A stretch of DNA of 64,000 nucleotides, taken from assembly GCA_963920575.1 (NCBI GenBank), contig OY986973.1, forward strand, positions 13,409,397-13,473,396, given 5' to 3'. Positions 56,218 through 64,000 of this stretch are shown here, in pieces; positions within the stretch are counted from its first letter, which is position 1, and every line of letters starts with the position of its first letter. Position numbers and translations under genes: made by a program. The stretch comes from Narthecium ossifragum (Eukaryota; Streptophyta; Magnoliopsida; Dioscoreales; Nartheciaceae). The notes beneath the pieces were generated by a model. That model ran no database searches and had not been told where the DNA came from. It saw nothing but the letters and a program-made list of their open reading frames with translations.

Positions 56218-58599
56218 TGTGAGGACCTGCCCCTCTACCCCTATGGCTCGTTGTAGACCGCAAGGGCAATTTGGTAAATTGTGGCTTGTTGATTTGTTTC
56301 ACACCCGCGTGTGCACACACTGGCCTTGTATGTGTTAGTGTTTATTTAGAATGGCTAGGTGGACCCTGGATCGGAAGATCCCAGCTCGGGCGCGCGAAAG
56401 CTTGCCTTTGGGCAGCTGACGACCCTTGAGCGATCGATCGCTCCTTGGGACGATCGATCGGACTCGTGAGCGAGTCGGTGGGTTTTGATTCGGGGCGAGA
56501 ACGATCGATCGCTCCTTGGAGCGACCGATCGGACTCGAGTCGGTGGCTTTTCTGCTTCGCGAGGACGGCCGCCGTTGGGCGTCGATCTCTCGTGTCAGAG
56601 GGGGAGGACTTTCCCTCCCCTCCCATCTCTTTTCCCCCCTTCCCCCGGCGTTCCCCTTTCCCTCCTTTTCTTCCCCTCCTCTTCCTCCTTCTCCTCCTTT
56701 CTTCTTCCTCCTTTCTTCTCCCGAAACCTCTGCTTCTTTCCCCTGTTTTCGGCAGCCAACTTCCTCTCCTCCATTCTCCCTCCTCCAACCATCTTTTTCG
56801 GCGTTCTAAGGCTCATTGGATCCGTGACAACGAGAGGAAGATCTCTGAAGTGGTTTGGAAGCTTGTTGGTGATCAACTCGTGGGGAATCAGCCGAGGAAA
56901 GCGCTGCTAGGTAGGGTTATACCTACTGATGTTATTTTCGGGTTTTCTCTAGATCTAGCCGTTAGATCTTGTTGATCCTTGTTTTGTTGGATTTCTTATG
57001 CCTATTAGAATTATGAATTTAAGTTTCATGTTATTTGGTTGAGATTTGAGTAGGTTTTATGCATGATTAGTCTCGGATTTCCGGTTTTCTGCTGTTCTTG
57101 AAGAACAGCCGGCGTGCGGCGAGTTTTTCGGCCGGCGTGTACATGATCTTGGGTTGTGATGAATATAAGAGTTGTAGATCCTTGAATCTACTCTCTAACC
57201 CCACTAATTTCATAGTTTTCCGATTTTTCTACGATTTGTTATGAATTGTTTGCTGGAGGGCTGCGTTGCAGCAATTAAATTGGTAAGTGAGTTGATTAGC
57301 GGTTGTGATTTGTATTTTCCCGTTAATCCAACCGTTGGATGATTATGAATTTTGGATATGTTGGTCATGGTACATACACCTATTGATGGCTAATTTTGAT
57401 CTTGAATCCGATGTCGTTTGGATGTCGGATCGACGGGATCAATTAGCCCCTAAGTAGATGTTTTGGGTGTTTGAATATAATATTATATTTCGGAATATTA
57501 TATTATATTATTTACTGTTCATCAGCGGTTTTCGGAGTTGCTTCCCGTTGCAGGGGTTCGCGGTTGACGGTCGTGGTACCGTCGAAATGCCGGAACCCGC
57601 TGCGGATCGGCTGGCAGCGGTCGGTAGTACCGCCGCAGCGATCCGGTAGACTTATATGATGTTTGTCATACTGTTGCATGCTTTGCTTCTTATATGTGTA
57701 TGTTCATAGCATTCCTTCCCTGTTGTGCATTAGTTGCATTGGTTAGGGTGTGGGTGATCCTTGGGTCGCCGTCCCGAGGCTGGAAGCTCGGACTTAGCCC
57801 TAGGACCGGGGTTGGGTGGTTTGGACCCGGTTTGAATTGTAGTGTCCAGTCAAACTTGATGCTAGGCTTAGATGACTGGTACACTTGTTGCTTGATGATT
57901 GTAGAGGTCGTGTCGGCCTGGAGTCGGATCTGAGGTGTAGCCAGTGTCCGGCGTTCTTAAACTCTTGAGTAGAGGAGTTACCTACTCAGTGGTGTCTTTT
58001 CCCACCAAATAGTGTTCTGTGTCCTGTTGAGAGTCGACATGTGACCAGCCCGGCTGGAAGATCATGATCGGGGCCTCACGGACACGCGGTGGGGTTATGG
58101 GACCCCTGTATACACCCAGATCCTACTTGAGGGCGACACTGTTGCGTTTCCCTCTTCCTTCTGTGTGTCGTAGTGTAGATCCCTACTGAGCTTAGTGCTC
58201 ACACCTACCCGGGCTGCGTTTTGGAGGTGCAGGCGTCAGTTCTTCTTCCATGGCCCCTACCGGGCAGTTGGTCGGCGGTGCGGCGGCGCCAGGCGGAGTT
58301 TGAGAGGTGGTGATTTTTACTGCTTTTATACCCTATGTTAGATAGTCTCCTACGGGAGTAATGTTGTATTTGAACTCCCCCCCTCTCCGAGGATATGTAT
58401 ATTAAATCTTTTTTGAGTTCTTAAATCTGTGGTTCGAGGCTTCATTATTATATTGTCTTTTAATTTGGGGGTGCTTTTGGTGAACTGTTTGGGAGACCAA
58501 TAGGATAGAGGGAACCCTCGCCAGCTTTTCTTCCGCGTTTGTTAGGTTCTGGTTCGCGTCGCTCGGCCCGGTTGGGCTTTTGCGGGTCGGGGCGCGACA
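56218..58599 (+). repeat. R: solo Tekay-type LTR with perfect target duplication
   Basis: It begins TGTGAGGACC and ends GGGGCGCGACA, 2,382 bp. GTATG at 56213-56217 and 58600-58604 is a perfect 5-bp duplication. GATCGATCG words lie at 56430-56535. A pyrimidine-rich run follows (56605-56735). It is the same subfamily as B's LTR on the opposite strand. Confidence 0.94.
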
Positions 58600-58604
58600 G
58601 TATG

Positions 58605-59613
58605 GCTGTCTATATTGTTGATATTGCTGGCCACTTGGACGGAATTGAGTTGTGGGTTGATTTACTTGTGGATTCCCATAGTTGAGATTGGGGTGATCCC
58701 TCCATCCCGGATTATACGTGATTGAATAGGGATCATAATTCCTTTGCGGTAGTCCAGGAAAACTACCCGCTGCATTCACTTGTTCACTGGGCTCCTCTTG
58801 ACGAGTTGGGCACATGTCGGTTGGATGTCCTGTCACCGAACAAATCCCACAAACCTTCGCTGTTTGCATATTACCTCATTAACATGTTTTGAATAAGAGA
58901 AGTTAGACTCGCAATCTGTTGTTTAACGAATGAGACATTTACCTCATTAACATGTTTTGAATAAAAAACAAGTCTAGTACTAAATTGTTGAGAATTAGTC
59001 GCCATATTTGCAATCAAGTTTCTCGCGGCTTCAGGAGTTTTATCCACCAAAGCTCCTCCACTAGCGGCATCAATCATACTCCTGTCATTGGTTAATAAGC
59101 CCTCATAAAATATTGGATAAGTAATTGCTCACTAATTTGATGAGGGGGACAGCTTGCACATAATTTCTTGAAACGTTCCCAATACTCATGTAGAGATTCT
59201 CCGTTATGTTGCCTTACACCACAGATCTCTTTCCAAATGTTGGCTGCCCTTGAAGCTGGGAAATATTTCTCCAAAAACAACCTCTTCATCTCATTCCATG
59301 TAGTAATACTCCCAGATGGTAAATAATAAAGCCAATCCTTAGCCGAATCCTTCAAAGAAAACGGGAAGGCTCTCAATTTGATTTGATCTTCAGTCACCCC
59401 CATGGGTTTCATACTTGTGCACACAACATGAAGCTCTTTTAAATGCTTGTGAGGATCTTCACCTGTAAGTCCAAGAAAAGTGGGTAAGAGATGTATTAGT
59501 CCAGATTTCAATTCAAAAGTAGTAGCAACATCCAAAGTAGGGAATGTAATGCATAAGGGTTGTTGATTCAAATCTGGGGCTGCAAGTTCTTTCAAAGTCC
59601 GATTTTCGGCCAT
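58605..59613 (-). pseudogene. gag: N-terminal and nucleocapsid part of gag of element N
   Basis: The ATG is at 59611-59613 (MAENRTLKELA). Capsid motifs are FLGLTGEDPHKHLKEL, RAFPFSLKDSAKDWLYYLP, ITTWNEMKRLFLEKYFP and LHEYWERFKKLC. A 1-bp loss near 59105 shifts the frame, and capsid continues as MIDAASGGALVDKTP at 59077. A 69-bp direct duplication (58872-58940 against 58941 on) precedes the zinc knuckle CGICSVTGHPTDMC (near 58815-58855). NPGWRDHPNLNY near 58690 is the usual post-knuckle segment. R is inserted at 58599/58600. Confidence 0.87.
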
Positions 59614-59894
59614 GACTTCTTGCTCTTCTAATTAAGAATCACCAACAAATAAGTGGTCAAGAGTCAAATCGTTCTTCTCAATGTTTCTCCGAGCTTCCCT
59701 CCTTAACCTGTGTAAAGTTTTTTCTATCTCTGGATCGTACTGTAAATCACCTTGATTAAAAGATCGAGCTATACTCATAAACAATCAAAAAGTTTCCGGT
59801 AAACCGAGAAAAACAGATCAAGAAAATTTGTGTAAACTCTTTTTTTTTATGAAAATAAAGATCACAGTAAGCACAAAAATCAACTAGAATCACA

Positions 59895-59911
59895 CCTCGG
59901 CAACGACGCCA
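59895..59911 (-). other. Primer-binding site of element N
   Basis: On minus it reads TGGCGTCGTTGCCGAGG, five bases after the LTR end: an Asp-tRNA-type site with two substitutions. Confidence 0.85.
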
Positions 59912-59916
59912 AAATT

Positions 59917-60800
59917 TGATGTGTTGTCATAGGCACTCAAAAATAAAACCAATACCCTTCAAAATAAATGTAGTAGAGCGAGTACGAGTCGATCCCACGA
60001 AGAGTGTTTAGCCTAGTTTTGTGCTTAGTGAACAAAGATGGGGGGTTTTAAATGTGAGGAAAACAGTAAAGAAATAATCTAAAGCGAAGAATTGAATTAA
60101 ATCAAGAGAACAAACCTTGGTCTGAGTCAACATCCACCATCGGAATCCAACAACTGATCATCGATGCAAGTATATATCAATTCATACCATGAATATTCAC
60201 CGTTCAAATTAAATTCGAATCTCTCCTCAATCATAGTTAATTAGAAACAAGCGATCTAATCAACTCTAACTACTAAACAATCTAAGACACGTGCTGTAGA
60301 TTTAATCTACTAGCAGCCTTAAGAATAGGGAGATCGATGAAGCTAAATAACACAAGCACAAGCGGTTGTATTTAATCTAGTCGAACATTCCTAAGATCCA
60401 ATGATCTCTGAAACGCAGCAAATCAATAGATCCTAGTTGCTTCGCAGATTAGAGGGATCAAACAATTACGGATTTGATATCCAACCTAGCAGTAGATCAC
60501 AATGAATAATAAACTAGTAGGCCTCCTAGCAGTTAGACAAGACAATCATGAAGATTTAATCTCAGAAGAAAATCCAATACTCAAGTATAAACTGAACAAT
60601 AAAAATAGATTAGATCTCACAGTTTCATTGATTCCGAGGTTTTAGTCTCCTCGACCAAGAACTAAGGTTTAGCCACGCAAGGCCATCAAGAACAATCCAA
60701 TCCTTTAAAGAAGAAAGAAGAATCCTAGAAATATCAAAGAAATAGAAAGGAGCAGCCAAAAAACCTCTAGAATTCGCCCCCCTTAATCCCTAAAAAGAAC
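59917..60800 (-). repeat. 5' LTR of element N, U5 side
   Basis: It matches 47491-48380 closely. It is broken by M at 60801 in CTAAAAAGAAC; the 3' LTR reads on as CCTATTTATAGCCC there. The remaining part should lie beyond M outside the window. Confidence 0.88.
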
Positions 60801-63015
60801 TGTGAGGACCCGTCCCTCTACTCCTGTGGCTCGTCGTGGACCGCAAGGGCAATTTGGTAAATTGCGCCTTGTCGGCTTGTTTCACACCCGCGTGTGCACA
60901 CACTGACCGTGTTTGAGGTAATGTTTGGTTAGAACGGTTAGTGGGACACGGGATCGAAAGATCCGGACTTAGGCTTGAGTTCTTGCCTAAATTTAGCTAT
61001 CAGCACAAAGAGGATTGATCTTCTCTAGCTAAGAGATCGATCTTCTTGTGCCAGAAAGTCAAGTGTGATCGTCATGAAGGATCGATCCTTGCCTAGGGAA
61101 GGATCGATCATTCAAAAGTCGGTTCTTTTGCCTATAAAGCAGACGAGATTTTCTTCCTTGAATCCCTTTTGAAATCCGGAGATTTGAGCTCAGATCTTGC
61201 GATTTTTGAAGGCATTTGAGGACGATCCAAGGCCTAGCTGCTTGGATCTAAGCTGCTCTTGCTCCGGTAGGGATTCCTACCTACATTTATTCCGGGTTTT
61301 TGGAGTTTCCGGTTTGATTATGTTCTTTTACTTAGATCTTTTGATATGCATGTTTGTTTCTCGTGTTTTCACCGATTTTGGACTCGTGGGATCTTGATCT
61401 ATCAGATCCCAGAGTTTGGTTGAGTTTGGATGTCCCTTCCGGCGGTATTTTCTCACCGGAAGGATGCCGGAGAACCCATTCGGATCGATCCCTCTTGAGG
61501 AAGGATCGATCTCTCTGGGTTGGTCATGCTATGCCCGATGAAGCATCGATCTCCTGCTTGGAGGAGATCGATCCTGGTTCTTGGGTAGCACGGCTACCCT
61601 TTGTCGCGAAGAAGATCGATCTTCCTGGGAGGAAGGATCGATCTTTCTTGGTGCGACACAAAGGGTGTCCTCTGTCTCGAGAAAGATCGATCTTCCTGGG
61701 AGGAAGGATCGATCTTCTTTGGCTCGACAGTGAGGGAAGCTCACTGTTACTCAAGAGATCGATCCTTTCTTAGGAAAAGATCAATCCTTCAGTAGCAGAG
61801 AGGGTTTTTCATGGTTTTTTGCCCGCGGGGCTTGGTATGTCGGTTTTTCTTACCGCTTTATACCTTGTATATACGTTTAAGCATGCTAGCCCTATAATAG
61901 GGCAGTGGTGAACCGGGGGAGTGATGACTCCCGGGATGTCTAGAATAAACGGGCGGGTAGCCCTACAGCTTTATTTGTTATATATGTGAGTTGTTGTTTG
62001 CGGGGCTGCTTTCGGGTGCAGGTTTATGGTGGACTGTTGGCAGTTGGTGGTGGTACCACTGCAGCAGTCCGTAGACCTTATTTAACTGTTCACCACCACG
62101 GGCCGGCAGTTTGCCGTGCCCCGACCTTATTATTGTATAACATCACATACTGTTGCATGTTTATCTGTATTATCCTGCGCATGTTCATACATGCATTGTG
62201 TTGTGCATTAGTTGCATCTGTGTAGGGCGTTGCCGATCCGGGGCTTTCGGGTAGCCCGGATCTAGCTCTAGGACCGTGGTGGGCAGCTTGGCCCAGGTCT
62301 CGGTTTGTAGTATTAAGTCGTTTTCGATGATAAGATTAGTTTGACCTGAATACGTGTTGTTTGAGGTTTAGAGGTCCTGTCGTCTCCGAAGTCGTATCCG
62401 AAGTGTAGCCGGAGTCCGGTGTCCTTAAACTCTTGGGAGGAGGAGTGCCTGCCCAGCGGTGTCCTGGCCCGCCAAACAGTGTTCTGTGTCCTGTTGAGAG
62501 TATGCAGTGTTTTGGGCCTGCGTTCACGGACCTTCGGTAGGGTTTTGGGACCCTTGTATACACTTAGGATAGACTTGGGGGATGACACTGTTGTGTTCCC
62601 TCCCTTGTGAGTGTCGTAGTGTAGTGTCCCTGCTGAGCTTAGTGCTCACTCCTACCCGGGCTGCGTTTTACAGGTGCTGGCGCTAGCTCTTCTTCGGTCG
62701 CCCCTACCGGGCCGGTGTTTGGTGACGTGGCGGCGTCTGGCGGTGCTTGAGAGGTGGCGATCTTCCAGTTTTATACCTTTTGTTATAGATAGTCTACTAC
62801 GGGAGTGATAAATGTATAATTTCCCTGTTTTGAGGTTTTGTAATATATGTCAGTTCAGTCTTTGAGATTTGTAATTTGGGTGAATACAGGATGATTATGT
62901 TTTGCTAAGGTAACCAGTACGATTAGAGGGAAACCTCGCCAAAATTTCCGCAGTAGGTTAGGTTCCGCTTCGCGTCACCCGGCCAGGTTGGGCCTACACT
63001 GGTCGGGGCGCGACA
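60801..63015 (+). repeat. 5' LTR of element M
   Basis: It begins TGTGAGGACC and ends GGGGCGCGACA, 2,215 bp, and serves here as the reference for the TATA-type Tekay LTR. GATCGATC clusters are at 61015-61110 and 61480-61790, flanking TATAAA at 61133-61138. Confidence 0.95.
61131..61139 (+). promoter_or_regulatory. TATA box of element M LTR
   Basis: CCTATAAAG lies about 330 bp into the LTR, immediately after the first palindrome cluster. Confidence 0.65.
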
Positions 63016-63018
63016 AAT

Positions 63019-63030
63019 TGGTATCAGAGC
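63019..63030 (+). other. Primer-binding site of element M
   Basis: TGGTATCAGAGC lies three bases after the LTR end, as in A. Confidence 0.93.
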
Positions 63031-63220
63031 ATAGGCTGTAGATCCCAGGGTGTTAGGATCAGGATTCGGTTGAGATTGAGCGTGGAATGGGTTAGTTCTA
63101 TGTCTAGAACATCCTTGCATGCTCTCCTTGCGATGTGTTATGCTTTTCCGCTTTATTGATGTGTTGATTGTTTTGCCGTTCTGACGAATGAAAGCTCGTT
63201 TGCTATTGGTGATCGTGCAG

Positions 63221-64000
63221 ATGTCGGGAGCTCACGGCCGACCTCCGGTTGCCGATCGGGGTGGGGCACGACCTGGTCGACCCGCCCGACCGGACAGGAC
63301 TGCTCCTGTCAGGGTGGTCCGGGCTAGACGGACTGTACCATCACCAGTAGCAGTTTCAGTCGAGCAGGCAGAGGTCTTCCTCGCCGAGGAGGAGGCCCCT
63401 GTTCCTGTCGACGGGCGGGCCTCGGTGGCTATCACAATGGCTTTCCAGCGGCTGAACCCGCCCAGGTTCAATGGTGCGACTGGAGATCCGACCGCAGCGG
63501 ACGACTGGCTCGACGGAGCCTCGCGCGTCCTGGAGGCTCTCTTCGTCGAGGACGACCGGGTTCGGGTCACCCTCGCAGCGTTCCAGCTCGATGGAGACGC
63601 TCGTGACTAGTGCCGCACCGCCCAGCACACCAGTGACGGAGAGGTGCCACTGTGGGAGGAGTTCAGGGCGATGTTCTTGGACGTGCACTTTCCAGCTAGT
63701 GCACGTGACGCCCTGACCCGCGAGTACCAGTCCCTCTTGCAGGGTACTCGCTCAGTTCAGCAGTACGCCTCCCGGTTCATGCACCTTGTTCGGTTTGCGG
63801 GGTCAGTTGCAGCAGAGCAGGCAGCCAGGGTGCGTCAGTTCGAGTGGGGATTTCGGCCAGAGATCCGGCGGCAGACGAGCTCATACTGCTTCTAGTCGTA
63901 CTCGGCGATCCTGAACTGTGCCTTGTCAGTAGAGGCTCAATTGCGGGACGACAGGTGCCGGGCAGTTCCACCGGCACCCCTCACCAGTATGCAGCAGCGA
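63221..64000 (+). pseudogene. gag: Gag of element M, two in-frame TAG codons, runs off the window
   Basis: One frame starts at the ATG at 63221 (MSGAHGRPP) and continues to the window edge. It covers FNGATGDPTAADDWLD, VTLAAFQLDGDARD, WEEFRAMFLDVHFP, SLLQGTRSVQQYASRFMHLVRF and RQFEWGFRPEIR, the standard capsid of this clade. TAG at 63608-63610 sits where Trp is usual. TAG at 63893-63895 sits where A has CAG (Gln). No frameshift is seen. The central capsid region missing from A is complete here. Confidence 0.9.

Larger units (their letters stand above)
47491..60800 (-). mobile_element. Element N: large Athila-like element with gag and protease only
   Basis: On minus the order is 5' LTR (from 59917 up, cut by M), primer site, gag, protease and 3' LTR (47491-49003). 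RT, RNase H and integrase are absent: protease is followed by the post-pol GGGAGGCAACCCA motif. Solo LTRs O, P and R lie inside. A gag-bearing, pol-less element would need another element's enzymes. Confidence 0.82.
60801..64000 (+). mobile_element. Element M: Tekay/Del-like element, 5' part
   Basis: It has a complete 5' LTR, primer site, leader and gag to the window edge. It is inserted in N's 5' LTR. Pol lies outside. Confidence 0.92.

Overview
This window looks like intergenic heterochromatin from a flowering plant. It is a stack of LTR retrotransposons inserted into one another, and I see no host protein gene, tRNA, rRNA or CRISPR locus. The evidence is: LTRs with TG...CA ends; initiator-Met-tRNA primer sites (TGGTATCAGAGC) and Asp-tRNA-like sites (TGGCGCCGTT...); gag zinc knuckles; Ty3/gypsy protease, RT, RNase H and integrase motifs; a chromodomain; 5-bp target duplications; and a plant-type hAT MITE. 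Species and monocot/eudicot status cannot be read from this. Element letters are mine.

Layout. The oldest host appears to be J, a Tekay/Del-like chromovirus on + whose pieces lie at 24297-26877, 29764-29857 and 44559-46602. Upstream is A (1 to about 9331), another Tekay/Del-like element on +. Its integrase gene is split by B (4108-7708, -), which has one LTR and a truncated body but a perfect 5-bp duplication. A second LTR copy, A2 (9332-11214 and 23935-24296), is split by a head-to-head pair of Athila-like sequences: E (11215-12425, +) and C (12426-23934, -). C is complete but degenerate. J's LTR carries a 552-bp hAT MITE. J's gag is broken by F (an LTR with an inverted LTR, F', inside it), K (LTR plus a stub of another gypsy element), I (truncated Tekay LTR), H (solo LTR) and G (Tekay-type LTR on -). 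D, an Athila-like element (35411-43146, +), sits inside G.

Right of J's pol is L, an LTR fragment cut by N (47491 to beyond 60800, -). N is a long gag-protease element with no RT or integrase. N has received three solo LTRs: O and R with perfect 5-bp duplications, and P with a 4/5 match. P itself holds a copia-like LTR (Q). N's 5' LTR is cut at 60801 by M, a Tekay/Del-like element whose gag runs off the window.

Function. Almost every reading frame is broken by nonsense codons or frameshifts, so the locus should be transposition-inactive. The best-preserved frames are B's integrase/chromodomain segment, D's 400-codon integrase (first catalytic Asp replaced by Gly) and M's gag (two in-frame TAG codons).

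Most unusual signal. Nearly every LTR family here, both gypsy types and the copia-like Q, carries a cluster of short palindromes (GATCGATC, GGTCGACC, GACCGGTC, TAGCTA cores) in U3. Flanking LTR sequence is conserved between copies while the palindrome core changes. I know of no standard name for this and flag it as the main candidate for something undescribed. No alignments or searches were run; family names rest on motifs.
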